A stretch of DNA of 64,000 nt from Methylicorpusculum oleiharenae (GCF_009828925.2 NZ_WUTY02000001.1:4432492-4496491); one strand, 5' to 3'; counted from the first letter of the stretch, positions 8,827 through 18,535 are shown. Notes: a model not told the origin generated them from the letters alone. Made by a program: numbers and translations.

Positions 8827-11316
8827 CTAAAGCAAAACTGAAGGCATATCGCTGCCGTAACCTTGAACGTAGTCAACCTTTAAACCCACCAGTATTTTTA
8901 AAACTTCATCATTTTCGACAAATTTGGCAATGGTTTTTTTACCCATCAGGTGGGCAATATCGTTAATTGACTTGACCATCTCCAATGAGACCGGATCAGA
9001 TTCGATATTTCTGACATGAATGCCATCCATTTTAAGAAAATCGACTTGAAGATTTTTAAGATAAGAAAACGATGAAAAGCCGCTACCAAAATCGTCCAGC
9101 GAAAACAAGCAACCCAGCTCTTTAAGTGAAATGATGAATTCAGTTGCCGAAGTCAAATTGGCAATAATGGCTGTTTCAGTAATTTCAAAACAAAACTTTT
9201 CGGGCGGCAAGCCGGTGTTTTTGAATTGCTCGACAATAAAGCCCGACATTTTTTTGCCTGCCAGACTGGAAGCTGAAAGATTGATCGAACACAAGGCTAA
9301 CGCCTGCAACCGTTCAGGATGCTGGAGAAACCAGTCGAACAGGTTACGGATTACCCATTGGTCCAAGTCAACAGCGAGTTGATAGCGTTCTGCTGCAGGA
9401 ATAAAAGCACAGGGCAAGATCAGATTCCCATCCTCGTCTTCCAAGCGAATCAATATTTCGTAATGCTCTCCCTCTCCTTCCCTTGAATTTAAAGGCATAA
9501 TCTTTTGCCGGTAAAGCCTGAATCGATTTTGGCTTAACGCATCCCTGATTTTTTCAGGCCAGGGCAGCTCATTTTGACGCAGGATATTGGCCTGGTCCTG
9601 TTCATCAAAGACATGAGACCGGTTACGGCCGGCTTTCTTCGCGAGGTAGCAGGCCATATCGGCGCGCTCCAGCAGATCATCAAAGGCGCTATTTTCAGAA
9701 TTGATCAATACCAAACCAATACTCACACCGATCCGAAAACATTTGTTTTCCCAATAAAACTGAAATTGTTCGATTTGCTTGTGGATGCGTTCCGTTGTCA
9801 CAAGCGCTTGCTGCAGCGAACAATGTTCCATTAGAATAGCAAACTCATCGCCACCCAGCCGGGCAATTGAGTCTCTGTAGCGGATAAGTTTTGTCAATTG
9901 GCTGCTGATTTGACGCAGCATTTCGTCACCGGCTGAATGGTTACAGGTGTCGTTTACAATTTTAAAATTGTCCAGATCCAGATAGCATAAAACATGCTCG
10001 GAATTATTGATTTTAGCCGTATTGATAATCCGCTTTAAACGCCGGTCAAATTCACTGCGATTGATCAGGTCCGTCAAAGAATCATGGGTGGCTTGATGAG
10101 AAATTTGTTCTCGCTGAAGCAGTGCCTCAGTTACATCTTCCTGGATTGCGACATAATGGGTCACACACTTCTCGGAATTCAGCATGGGGGCTATGGATTG
10201 TTGAGCCCAGTACAATTCACCTGTTTTCTTTCTGTTTTTAAATACACCCCGCCAAATTTGTCCTGAAGAAATAGTATCCCAAAGGATCTTGTATTCAAAC
10301 GGCGGCGTTTCGCCTGAACTGAATATACGGGGATTCTGACCTAACACCTCATCGGCGGTATAACCTGAAATATCAACTATTTTGGGATTGGCATATTCAA
10401 TCGTTCCTTTACTGTCGGTGATATATATCAGATTAGGACTGTTCTCAACCGCCAGATTAAGTTTACGCAGCATATTTTCGGAAAGTTTACGATCGTTAAT
10501 GTCCCTGATGACACCGTAAGTCCCGACAAATTCTTTGTTGTCCAGTTTCTTTTTATAAACACCTTTGGAACTGAGCACAATCGTGATCGAATGGGCTTCA
10601 ACATATTTCGGCTCTTTACTGTTCTTGCAGCAAAGCCGCAATTCAATCGCTTTGGTCGACCGGTCACCGGTCCTGCGTTCATTAAATGCGTATTTGGCCT
10701 TTTCCATATCAGGTTGGTAGACCAGGTCAGAGTAATGTTTACCGATGACTTCTTGTTTTTTGAAACCCAGAATTTTGGCTATAGCGTTATTCAAAAATAC
10801 AAATTCCCCCCTATCGTTCAGCATATAAATAATATCGGGCGAACTGTCGACGAAAAAGCGATGCAACTGCTCGGATTTGGACAACTGCGCCTGGATCTTG
10901 ATGTTGGCTTCTTTTAACCGGATTTTTTCAGCAGCCATTTCAACCGAGTGTAACAAGGCTTCAACCGCATAAGGTTTTTTTATGAATTCCTGAACGAAGT
11001 TGAAACGCAAGGATCTGGAAGCTTGAGAAAAAGTGGCTTCACCGCTGATAATGACAACCTGTACGTCTAACTGGTAACGGTCAATATATTCCAGCAAGTG
11101 GTGCCCGTCGTGAACGGGCATATTGAGATCGAGCAGAATCAAGGTAATATCACGCTCTTTGATATATCGGATAGCCGCTTGCACATTGCCTGCAGTTACG
11201 ACTCGATAACCCGAGAGTTTCAAAATATCTTGCAGACTATCTCTAACTTTAGGTTCATCGTCGATAACGAGAATCTCAAGATCGGAATTGGAATGTAAAT
11301 CAGTTCTTGCATCCAT
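8827..11316 (-). CDS. REC-PAS-PAS-GGDEF-EAL c-di-GMP signalling protein
   Basis: An 829-residue cytoplasmic regulator. Domain order: receiver (~13-130, Asp63 in LLDLNMPVHDG), PAS (~150-270), PAS (~280-400), GGDEF (~405-565) and EAL (~590-829). The GGDEF domain has an intact RLGGDEFAIL motif and an RxxD inhibitory site (RYRD) five residues before it, so active c-di-GMP synthesis with product feedback is expected. The EAL signature is EILIRL; the ITETA, DDFGSG and LKMDG motifs are present. However, the ExVE motif reads KFVE, with Lys798 where catalytic EAL domains carry a metal-associated Glu. Phosphodiesterase activity is therefore doubtful. The start has AAAGG seven bases upstream. It lies 39 bases after the HDOD-kinase gene on the same strand. 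Confidence 0.9.
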   Translation of the reverse strand: MDARTDLHSNSDLEILVIDDEPKVRDSLQDILKLSGYRVVTAGNVQAAIRYIKERDITLILLDLNMPVHDGHHLLEYIDRYQLDVQVVIISGEATFSQASRSLRFNFVQEFIKKPYAVEALLHSVEMAAEKIRLKEANIKIQAQLSKSEQLHRFFVDSSPDIIYMLNDRGEFVFLNNAIAKILGFKKQEVIGKHYSDLVYQPDMEKAKYAFNERRTGDRSTKAIELRLCCKNSKEPKYVEAHSITIVLSSKGVYKKKLDNKEFVGTYGVIRDINDRKLSENMLRKLNLAVENSPNLIYITDSKGTIEYANPKIVDISGYTADEVLGQNPRIFSSGETPPFEYKILWDTISSGQIWRGVFKNRKKTGELYWAQQSIAPMLNSEKCVTHYVAIQEDVTEALLQREQISHQATHDSLTDLINRSEFDRRLKRIINTAKINNSEHVLCYLDLDNFKIVNDTCNHSAGDEMLRQISSQLTKLIRYRDSIARLGGDEFAILMEHCSLQQALVTTERIHKQIEQFQFYWENKCFRIGVSIGLVLINSENSAFDDLLERADMACYLAKKAGRNRSHVFDEQDQANILRQNELPWPEKIRDALSQNRFRLYRQKIMPLNSREGEGEHYEILIRLEDEDGNLILPCAFIPAAERYQLAVDLDQWVIRNLFDWFLQHPERLQALALCSINLSASSLAGKKMSGFIVEQFKNTGLPPEKFCFEITETAIIANLTSATEFIISLKELGCLFSLDDFGSGFSSFSYLKNLQVDFLKMDGIHVRNIESDPVSLEMVKSINDIAHLMGKKTIAKFVENDEVLKILVGLKVDYVQGYGSDMPSVLL

Positions 11317-11355
11317 TTTATAGCCTTTATTATGAGATGCTAATTATAGTAGGGG

Positions 11356-13467
11356 TTATGTTTTACGGGGTAGAAAAATCTGAAAGGTTGTTCCTACCTC
11401 AGGCACCGAAATACAACTTATCGTACCGGATAATTCGTCGGCAAGATTTTTGGCGATAGTCAGGCCAAGCCCTGAGTGCCCGGCACCTTTAGTGCTTATC
11501 ACGGGGCTGAACAAGTTTTTGCTGATCTTCTCCGGAAAGCCTGGACCATCATCTTTTATTTCAATTTGAACGCAACATTTACTGCCCAGATAAACCCGGT
11601 CCTGGGTAATAATCGTGACATTCCCCCCGGAAGTGAAAGCTTCGGCGGCATTTTTAATCAAATTGGTCAGTAATTGTTTGAGTTTGGGCTTGCTTATCGC
11701 TATTTTTGGAAGCTTATCATCAAGCTTTAAAACTGAACTCACTCGATAAGAAGCAAATAGACCGCCTTTAAACAATGAGACAAGATCTAGTATCAAGACA
11801 TTAATATCAACGAGGTCGTTTTCTTCGTTGACAGCCCCCTGACTATCGGAAAGAGTCAGAATCAGTTCACCGACTCGATTGATTTCCTGCTGGATCAGCC
11901 CTATTTCCTGAGGACCGTTCTCTCCGAGTTTAAGGCCCAGTAAATAAAGATAATTATTGATAATACTCAACGGATTATTGGCTTCGTGTATCACCTTCTT
12001 GACCTGTAACTGAAAATCGGTTCGAAGGGTATCGACACTGTCATGAATAAATTCATCAGTCTGACGGTGATTTAAAATAGATTGTGCCGCTTCGCCTGAA
12101 AACATCCCAATCAAGCCCAGCTTGGCTTTTAATTTAGGGAGATCACTGGATTCTAATCCTGCTGTAACCACGCCCAAACTGTGATTTTTTGCAATCAACG
12201 GAATCACAACCATGCCTTGGGCTGCCAGCAGGCGGCAAATCTGACGGTCAATGACAGGAACCGGGTCCGGCAATACCGTGTTAAAAGAATCAAGTATCCT
12301 TTTTTGTAACAATGCATTGGCAGCCAGACTTCGATTCTCTTTAAAATCGATCGATAGTTTCGATAAAGCTTCTTCTGATTCGGAATAGCCCTCCAGTATC
12401 ATGTTTTCCTTGTTTAACAGAAAGACAGCGGTTGTACTTAATCCGAACAACACTTTTAAATCACGGCGTATCTTGCCGATGACATTATGGAGCGGGACGC
12501 AATTGTCATTATTACGGGTTATTGCACCAATATAGGCCAAATCCTTGGTGTGCTCTCCCAGGCGTTTAAAAATCGCACTGCGCTGATCCACTCTGGCTTT
12601 AATAACCGCCGTACTGTCGTCCCGTTTAGCCAATGAAACGCCTAAACTTCCTGCGGTTTTATTCACTTGCGCCATCACATCGGCGCATATTTCCTCCAGT
12701 AAAGGCTGACTCAGTCCGAATAAAGTGAAAGCGGCTTCAAAAATCCGCACTTCGGATTGGCTATCGAGACGGCTCAATTGTGCGGCCAAATTTACCAATT
12801 TAACTAACGCAGAACTGTCCAGAATAGCGGCTATGTCGTGGTTTTGATATTGAACAGCATCCGCAATAAATCCTTGAACTTTCCAGGTCTCTATAATATG
12901 AGCGCCGATTTCACTATGGGAAATACCGATTACCTTCTTTTCAAGCACCTCAACAACATCTTCGGAATGCTCGTTCAACAATGCGGAATATTCCTTGGGA
13001 AAACATTGCAACAAGACCAGTTGTCCGAGTCGGTGCAACAAACCGGTCAAATAGGCCTGATCCGGCGACTCAAAACCGGTCAATTTGGCGAGCCTTCGGG
13101 CGAAATGAGCGCAGGCCAGAGATCTAAACCAGATGACTTCAAGAAAGTTTTGCTGGGACGGGGGTATCTGACTAAAAAACTGCTGAGTCACACTGGTCAT
13201 CGTTATGGTCTTTAAGGTTTCCAGTCCCAAAACCACCACTACCCGGTTTAAATTTTTCAGCTCGCCGAATTGCTGATAAAAAGACGAATTAGCTGCAGCT
13301 AAAACCTTTGAGCTGAGTCCCGCATCCTGCGCAATAATCCGAGTCAAATCATCAAAACCGGTTTGCTGATTCTGAAAAGCCTCGATCAGACCTAACAATA
13401 CTTTAGGAATGGCAGGAAGTTGATGAGTATCGATCCGCGCAAGAATATTTAACAAGGCAGTATCCAT
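11356..13467 (-). CDS. HDOD-GAF-histidine kinase fusion
   Basis: A 703-residue signalling protein. Residues ~10-270 are an HDOD domain (a metal-free HD-superfamily relative; motifs LPAIPKVLLGL, SSKVLAAANS, GLLHRLGQLVL). About 290-460 reads as a GAF-type region. The C-terminal part is a histidine kinase: dimerisation/phospho-acceptor segment KVIHEANNPLSI with His near residue 494, then HATPase_c with NLIKNAAEAF, DDGPGFP and GHSGLGL. No receiver or membrane segment is seen. A coding sequence for a GGDEF-EAL protein with its own receiver follows 39 bases downstream, so a kinase-to-receiver relay into c-di-GMP output is a natural inference. The exonuclease gene ends 6 bases upstream, suggesting one operon. 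Confidence 0.88.
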   Translation of the reverse strand: MDTALLNILARIDTHQLPAIPKVLLGLIEAFQNQQTGFDDLTRIIAQDAGLSSKVLAAANSSFYQQFGELKNLNRVVVVLGLETLKTITMTSVTQQFFSQIPPSQQNFLEVIWFRSLACAHFARRLAKLTGFESPDQAYLTGLLHRLGQLVLLQCFPKEYSALLNEHSEDVVEVLEKKVIGISHSEIGAHIIETWKVQGFIADAVQYQNHDIAAILDSSALVKLVNLAAQLSRLDSQSEVRIFEAAFTLFGLSQPLLEEICADVMAQVNKTAGSLGVSLAKRDDSTAVIKARVDQRSAIFKRLGEHTKDLAYIGAITRNNDNCVPLHNVIGKIRRDLKVLFGLSTTAVFLLNKENMILEGYSESEEALSKLSIDFKENRSLAANALLQKRILDSFNTVLPDPVPVIDRQICRLLAAQGMVVIPLIAKNHSLGVVTAGLESSDLPKLKAKLGLIGMFSGEAAQSILNHRQTDEFIHDSVDTLRTDFQLQVKKVIHEANNPLSIINNYLYLLGLKLGENGPQEIGLIQQEINRVGELILTLSDSQGAVNEENDLVDINVLILDLVSLFKGGLFASYRVSSVLKLDDKLPKIAISKPKLKQLLTNLIKNAAEAFTSGGNVTIITQDRVYLGSKCCVQIEIKDDGPGFPEKISKNLFSPVISTKGAGHSGLGLTIAKNLADELSGTISCISVPEVGTTFQIFLPRKT

Positions 13468-13473
13468 AAGCTT

Positions 13474-13992
13474 TTACGGGGTCGTCGATGAGGTATTTAA
13501 TGCCATGGATCGCTGACTTGTGCGCATAAAGGTTTCCTGAATAATCAAAGCATCAGCGCTGGCTCTATGACGGCTTAATTGCAGATCCGAAATAACCTGT
13601 AATTTGGTTTCTTGCCAGATGTTCATTTGCGCTTCATTCAAGATCATTTCAAGATCTCTTATATAGAATAGCGTTTTAAACCCGGCGGTCTGAAATAAAT
13701 TATCCAACCAGGGTTTGTCTATACTGCAACAATCCGTGTAAACAGTGACACCGGATAAAATGTGATTAATGTCCGCAGCCACCTTGTCAACAGATTGTCC
13801 ATTTGCAATCAGTGTCTGCCGGGCAATGCCGTGAACTTTTTCCGCATCTTCATCCCAATGCTGCCATTCGGGGGCGGGTTTGACCAAACTGCAATATTTT
13901 TTACCAGACGCTAAAACAATTCCGATTTCGATGGGATAACTCAGTTTTCCAAACCCTGAAGCTTCGATATCAATAATACTAGGCTTGAACAA
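13474..13992 (-). CDS. DEDDh-type 3'-5' exonuclease domain protein
   Basis: A 172-residue stand-alone exonuclease of the RNase T / DnaQ superfamily. Exo I motif DIEASG gives Asp8 and Glu10, an Exo II-like region has SIDKPWLDNLF, and the Exo III motif HRASADA supplies the His and the last Asp. It would trim single-stranded 3' ends of DNA or RNA; the substrate is not evident. The start is TTG at 13992, supported by AGGGAG five to six bases upstream. The gene is first in a short minus-strand set with the HDOD-kinase and GGDEF-EAL genes; the functional link, if any, is unclear. Confidence 0.78.
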   Translation of the reverse strand: MFKPSIIDIEASGFGKLSYPIEIGIVLASGKKYCSLVKPAPEWQHWDEDAEKVHGIARQTLIANGQSVDKVAADINHILSGVTVYTDCCSIDKPWLDNLFQTAGFKTLFYIRDLEMILNEAQMNIWQETKLQVISDLQLSRHRASADALIIQETFMRTSQRSMALNTSSTTP

Positions 13993-14145
13993 AAATTCTC
14001 CCTGATTGATTTAGATGAAATGATTGATAGGCTTTTTGCTTATGAAGTTTAGAATAAAAAATTAATTTTAGGCCCAAAATAGCCCCACAAAACGGTTTAT
14101 TTTGGAAACTCACCGCGTTAATGATTTCAACAGAGTAAAAACACA

Positions 14146-15036
14146 ATGGCTAATATTCTCATCGCCGGCTGCGGCGATATAGGCATCCGCCTTGCCGGTT
14201 TATTGAACAGGCAAAATCACCAAGTAACGGGGATAAGAAGACATCCTCCTGAAAATCCGAATGAAACCGTTACTTTCTTTCAAGCGGATCTCACTCAAGC
14301 GTCAAGTTTTACGGCACTGTCTCTCAATTTTGACGAGGTGGTTTTTATGCCCACGCCGGGACAAAGAAGTACGGCCAGTTATCAGGCAGTCTATGATACG
14401 GCTTTGGAAAACCTGCTCAAGCATTTCGAAAAAGCGGAACGGCCGCCGCACTGGTTTTTTATTTCATCCACCAGCGTGTATGGTCAATCGAACGGAGAAT
14501 GGGTTGATGAGGATTCTGTCACTGAAACTAATTCGCCCTCAGGAAAACTCATCCGTCGCGCTGAACTTAGGCTTTTATCTGCTTTGCCGGAAACAACGAT
14601 TGTTCGTTTTTCCGGTATTTACGGACCCGGTCGGGAATACTTGCTGAATTCGGCCCGGGCTGCACCTGAAATTGTGCTTGATCCGCCTTATTACACAAAC
14701 CGCATTCATCAGGACGATTGCGCTACGGTGCTGGTCTTTCTTATCGGCTTGCGCTTGAAAGGTGAAAAACTAGCGACCTGTTATCTGGCAAGTGATGATT
14801 ACCCCGCCCCTCAATGGGAGGTTGTAAGCTGGATGACAGAACAACTGGGGTGCCGGCCACCTTCAGTGAAGCCGCCATCAACTCCGCCTGATCTCAACAA
14901 ACGCTGTGATAACAAACGCCTAAAAGCATTGGGTTATGAATTTATTTACCCTGATTATCGTGATGGCTACCTGCCGATGATTCAAAAAATACGCAATGAT
15001 CAAACTAGTTCTGAAGCGGCCAAATGTAAGGAATGA
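14146..15036 (+). CDS. SDR-family NAD(P)-dependent epimerase/reductase, YeeZ-like
   Basis: 296 residues with an N-terminal Rossmann fold (ILIAGCGDIGIRLAGLL, a GxxGxxG dinucleotide motif at about residues 8-13) and the extended-SDR region around FISSTSVYG. The active-site pattern is atypical: the usual Tyr-x3-Lys is not obvious, as in YeeZ/YlbE-type proteins. Substrate is unknown. The 3' end overlaps the convergent SLC13 gene by 32 bases. Confidence 0.8.
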   Translation: MANILIAGCGDIGIRLAGLLNRQNHQVTGIRRHPPENPNETVTFFQADLTQASSFTALSLNFDEVVFMPTPGQRSTASYQAVYDTALENLLKHFEKAERPPHWFFISSTSVYGQSNGEWVDEDSVTETNSPSGKLIRRAELRLLSALPETTIVRFSGIYGPGREYLLNSARAAPEIVLDPPYYTNRIHQDDCATVLVFLIGLRLKGEKLATCYLASDDYPAPQWEVVSWMTEQLGCRPPSVKPPSTPPDLNKRCDNKRLKALGYEFIYPDYRDGYLPMIQKIRNDQTSSEAAKCKE

Positions 15037-16777
15037 GTCCCACTGTCGTGATGGCGGCAATAATATTCATAGGCACGCCAACCCGTAAAAAGTCTTTAAA
15101 ATGGTAACCGCCGGGTCCATAGACCATCAGATTGGTCTGGTAACCCAGAGGCGTTGCAAAACTGGCTGAGGCACCCATCATCGTTGCAAACACAAATGGT
15201 TCAGGATTTAAACCCTGGCTACCGGTGATTGCCAACACGATCGGCAGCATCAGTAATGCCGCCGCGTTATTGGTAATGACCTCGGTAAGAATCGACACGG
15301 TGACATAAGTTAATCCCAATAAAATCCAGGGATTGCCGTCGGCAATAGATAAAATATGACGGGCTATAAAATCTGCCGCACCACTGACCTGCAAAGCGTT
15401 ACCCAAAGCAAAACTTGCAGCAATACTGACCAGCACGGTCAAATCCAAACTGCGTCTGGCCTCGGCTATACTGCAGCATCCCGTCAACACGATGAGCCCT
15501 GCACCTACCAAGGCAGCATTCAACATACTGGTCAGCCCAAATGTTGCGGCACCGATGACTCCCAATAAAAGTACCCATGCCAGTTTGGCGCGCTGATGAT
15601 TGGGACGCGTTTCTTCCAAATCATTAATCAACAAAAAATCGCGTTGTACCCGTTGCCGGGTAACAAACGCAGGGCGCGCTTCCAGTAATAGTACATCACC
15701 GGGTTGCAGCTCGATTGATCCCAAATTACCCTGAATGGCTTCGCCGTCTCTGGCCACGGCAAGAACCACAGCACCGTACCGATCACGAAAATGACTGTCC
15801 CGAATAGCCTTGCCAATGCTGTCGCAATGCTGTGAAACAACTGCCTCAACCAAACACCGCTCCGGTGTATCCTTGTCTATTACCGGTGTCTGGCTAACAG
15901 ATGGGACCAAACCATTAATACGCAAGATATCAAAAATTGCACTGGTCTCACCGACAAAAACCAACCGGTCCCCGCCCTGCAGTTTTTCCTCTGACGACAC
16001 GGCAGTCACAATACTTCCGTGACGTTCTATCTCAACCAGATAGATGCGCTGAAGATTTCGTAAGCCGGCCTTTGCAACGGTTACACCTTCCAACGGCCCA
16101 TTATTCGCCACAGCCACTTCAAACGTAAACTTTTTACGATCGGCAAACTGCTCGGCCGCACTTTGTCTGTTAGGCAACATAAAGGGCATACAAAATACAA
16201 TAAATAACACACCCACAACTGCAACAGGCAAACCAATCCAAGTGATATCAAACAACTCAAAGCCTTTTTTTCCTGTCAATGCTTGATATTGTCCATTAAG
16301 CACCAGGTTTGTGCTTGTTCCTATCAATGTCAATGTCCCACCCAAAATGGCGGTATAACTGAGCGGAATCATCAATTTGGATGGCGCAATACCAATTCGT
16401 TTAGACCAGCGGGTTACCGCAGGAATCATGGTTGCCACAACCGGCGTATTATTCAGGAATGCGCTCAAGGGTATTAGCGGTAAAACTAATCTAAGCAAGG
16501 CACCTTGCGTGGTTTTTGGGTTGCCCAGCAATTTATTGACCACCATTTCGACGCCTCCCGTCGAACTGATGCCTGCTGCGATAACAAACATAGCCGCCAC
16601 AGTAATCAAGCCTTCATTGCTAAAACCGGAAAGTGCTTGTTTGGGATCCAATACACCGGCGACACTCAACACAGTGAGTGCGACCATAAGCACCAAATCC
16701 GGGGTGAAACGTGAGAAAATCAGTGTCAATAAAACACCGGCAGTCAGTAAAACAGTAAGCCAACCGTGCCAATCCAT
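15005..16777 (-). CDS. SLC13 (DASS) family permease with two TrkA-C domains
   Basis: A 590-residue inner-membrane anion permease. The N-terminal half (~1-190) and C-terminal half (~390-590) each carry hydrophobic helices with the family hairpin motifs (PLSAFLNNTPVVA with GTSTNLV, and ITNNAAALLMLPI with ATPLGYQTNLMV). Between them, residues ~210-370 contain two RCK_C/TrkA_C regulatory modules (GVTVAKAGLRNLQRIYLVEI; GSIELQPGDVLLLEA). This architecture is common for putative sulfate or dicarboxylate sodium symporters; the ion is not identifiable. GAAGAG precedes the ATG. The 3' end overlaps the SDR gene on the other strand. Confidence 0.88.
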   Translation of the reverse strand: MDWHGWLTVLLTAGVLLTLIFSRFTPDLVLMVALTVLSVAGVLDPKQALSGFSNEGLITVAAMFVIAAGISSTGGVEMVVNKLLGNPKTTQGALLRLVLPLIPLSAFLNNTPVVATMIPAVTRWSKRIGIAPSKLMIPLSYTAILGGTLTLIGTSTNLVLNGQYQALTGKKGFELFDITWIGLPVAVVGVLFIVFCMPFMLPNRQSAAEQFADRKKFTFEVAVANNGPLEGVTVAKAGLRNLQRIYLVEIERHGSIVTAVSSEEKLQGGDRLVFVGETSAIFDILRINGLVPSVSQTPVIDKDTPERCLVEAVVSQHCDSIGKAIRDSHFRDRYGAVVLAVARDGEAIQGNLGSIELQPGDVLLLEARPAFVTRQRVQRDFLLINDLEETRPNHQRAKLAWVLLLGVIGAATFGLTSMLNAALVGAGLIVLTGCCSIAEARRSLDLTVLVSIAASFALGNALQVSGAADFIARHILSIADGNPWILLGLTYVTVSILTEVITNNAAALLMLPIVLAITGSQGLNPEPFVFATMMGASASFATPLGYQTNLMVYGPGGYHFKDFLRVGVPMNIIAAITTVGLIPYIWPLQN

Positions 16778-17050
16778 TCTTTACTCTTCAGTTTTGAGAA
16801 ACGCAATTTAATGGGGCATTATAAGATAAATTGATTTATTGAGTGCCGATTTTAGTCCATCGGCTATTGACTTAATGAGCGAGTATCTGATGGTTGACGA
16901 CATTGGATGAGGCGACTGGGTGCGCTGATAATTCGACAAGCTCTCATTGCCCCTTTGTCTCAAGGATCTATTAGAACTCGTCGAATCGTAAGCAAAAATG
17001 AACTAATGCCCTTCCCTGGCAATATCTGCTGCTTATTGTTCTGAAAGAAA
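16778..17050. other. Intergenic region with a degenerate REP-like stretch
   Basis: 273 bases hold no convincing gene. Around 16928-16960 the sequence contains AATTCGACAAGCTCTCATTG, which resembles the dispersed TTCGACAAGCTCA-type repeats of many gammaproteobacteria, but no paired arm is preserved. The assignment is weak. Confidence 0.25.
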
Positions 17051-17416
17051 TTAGCTTTTCCCCGGTAACATGCCAACAGAACCCGGTTTTATGCGCTTAC
17101 ACTCAACCACTACATCTTCCATATGACAACGAAACCCGGTTTCTTTGGGGTTATCACAGGGCGTGCAAACCGGTTTACCGGAATCTTTAATTTGTTCCAA
17201 ATGCCAACCGTAACCTTGAGTCTGGCAGAACTTTTTACTGAATCTTTTAATATTATAGTTTTTTGATGCGCTGGCTATTGCGGCTGACTCTGCTTCACAT
17301 TTAGCAGATGGTAACGTATTAGCCATCAGTTCACGATATATATAATCAGTTGCCAACGCATTGCTGGCCGTAAAAGTGAGTGAGGCTGCGAAAATTAGTT
17401 TTAAGATTTTTCTCAT
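17051..17416 (-). CDS. Small secreted six-cysteine protein, function unknown
   Basis: 121 residues. A clear signal peptide spans 1-22 (MRKILKLIFAASLTFTASNA, likely cleavage before TDYIY). The mature part contains six Cys (AKCEA, KFCQT, VCTPC, RCHME, ECKR), consistent with a disulfide-bonded periplasmic or secreted protein or with metal binding through the CTPC pair. I do not recognise the family. It lies 94 bases beyond the start-proximal neighbour's stop, on the same strand as the 59-residue membrane protein gene. Confidence 0.65.
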   Translation of the reverse strand: MRKILKLIFAASLTFTASNALATDYIYRELMANTLPSAKCEAESAAIASASKNYNIKRFSKKFCQTQGYGWHLEQIKDSGKPVCTPCDNPKETGFRCHMEDVVVECKRIKPGSVGMLPGKS

Positions 17417-17510
17417 AGTGATTTCCTGCTAAAGCGGTTAGGCTAAGCGCAACGATTTAAGTCATAAGTGATGCGTCTTGAATCAGTCAAAACTCTGATA
17501 GTGTGTGCCG

Positions 17511-17690
17511 TTACCGGTTACCTATAACCCGAATGTTCATTTGTTTTTCCTCCTCTATCAATTGTTGCTTGATAGGCTCAAACTTTTCATTTTCATTCAT
17601 TTTAACCATCAGTAAAACGGCCACTAATGAGAAAGTAAACAAGCCGACATATAGCCAGAATCGGTCTTTTTTGGGCTCTTCTTGTATCAT
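17511..17690 (-). CDS. 59-residue single-pass membrane protein
   Basis: A short gene with ATG at 17690 and TAA at 17511-17513. An AGGGGA Shine-Dalgarno lies about seven bases upstream. The product starts MIQEEPKKDR, has one strong membrane helix at residues 11-30 (FWLYVGLFTFSLVAVLLMVK), then a charged, Gln/Glu-rich tail. The positive residues before the helix and the acidic tail leave orientation open. No family is recognised. The good ribosome site and the amphiphilic pattern support a real small membrane protein. Confidence 0.55.
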   Translation of the reverse strand: MIQEEPKKDRFWLYVGLFTFSLVAVLLMVKMNENEKFEPIKQQLIEEEKQMNIRVIGNR

Positions 17691-17984
17691 GATTATCCCC
17701 TGATTAATTAGTATCTCTGTAAGCTATAAACTTGACTCGATATAAAAATACACAGATAACTGGCTGTTTATTCAAATAAAGTCTAATGCAAACGTAAACA
17801 TGCAATTTGGTAGTGCATCGATACTATAAGAAGCAATAATGGAAAAGTCAATAAATTATCGATTCGATACGATATATTTTTTCGAATTAATTTACGACAA
17901 TCAGAAAAACTACCGACTTCTGAAGCTGATGAGCGCAATAAAGAAAATTAAAGCAGCGTATGTTCTTGGCAGATTTTTTCACTG

Positions 17985-18509
17985 TCACTTTGGGTCTAAA
18001 GTTTCTTTGGTTAATCCGCATAAAAAGCCGTCATTCGTATGAGTAAAGAACTTACACGTTTTACATAAACCAAAGGAATTGGATTTATGAGCTTTTTGCA
18101 GTGCCGTCAACGCATTAATAAAAGGTTCTTCGGTTAAATCAGGATTGTGCTCTTCCAAAAACAAGCCCGCATTACTAAAAAGATCAGAGGGGTAGGCTTG
18201 ACTTAGCATCAGTTTCCCCTCCTCTGTCAGGTATAGATGAACCATCCGTTTATCGGCTAAATCGGCTTCTTTTATGATAAAACCTTTTCTTTCAAGCAGA
18301 AGAAGCGTTTGCGAAACCGTGCCCTTGGTCATACCCAGATAATTGGTCAACGCAACCGGTGTATTGCTGTATCTGTTGCAGCGCGACAAATAATCCATGA
18401 CTTGCAGATGCACAACCTGCAAACCCATTTCCGTGCAACGTTTTCGTTCTTCCGAACGAATTAATGCCGCCATTCGTTCAATTAACTTATAAACATCAAC
18501 TTTTTGCAT
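17985..18509 (-). CDS. MarR-family regulator with C-terminal cysteine cluster
   Basis: A 174-residue winged-helix repressor-type protein. The DNA-binding domain spans ~30-105 (LQVMDYLSR, ALTNYLGMTKGTVSQTLLLLERKGF, wing KEADLADKRMVHLYLTEEG). The C-terminal tail has CKTCKFFTHT...FLCGLT, a CxxC plus a third Cys, which could bind a metal or sense redox; that is inference. It is divergent from the DUF2024 gene, with only about 27 bases between its start and that gene's -35 element, so it plausibly controls both. The small membrane protein gene lies downstream on the same strand after 294 bases in which I see no gene. Confidence 0.85.
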   Translation of the reverse strand: MQKVDVYKLIERMAALIRSEERKRCTEMGLQVVHLQVMDYLSRCNRYSNTPVALTNYLGMTKGTVSQTLLLLERKGFIIKEADLADKRMVHLYLTEEGKLMLSQAYPSDLFSNAGLFLEEHNPDLTEEPFINALTALQKAHKSNSFGLCKTCKFFTHTNDGFLCGLTKETLDPK

Positions 18510-18535
18510 AGAGTTTCTTAATTTTTATTACTCAG

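Noticed and set aside
17839-18042. 67-codon plus-strand frame overlapping the MarR 3' end
   Set aside because: Antisense overlap with a well-supported gene and composition driven by AT-rich sequence.
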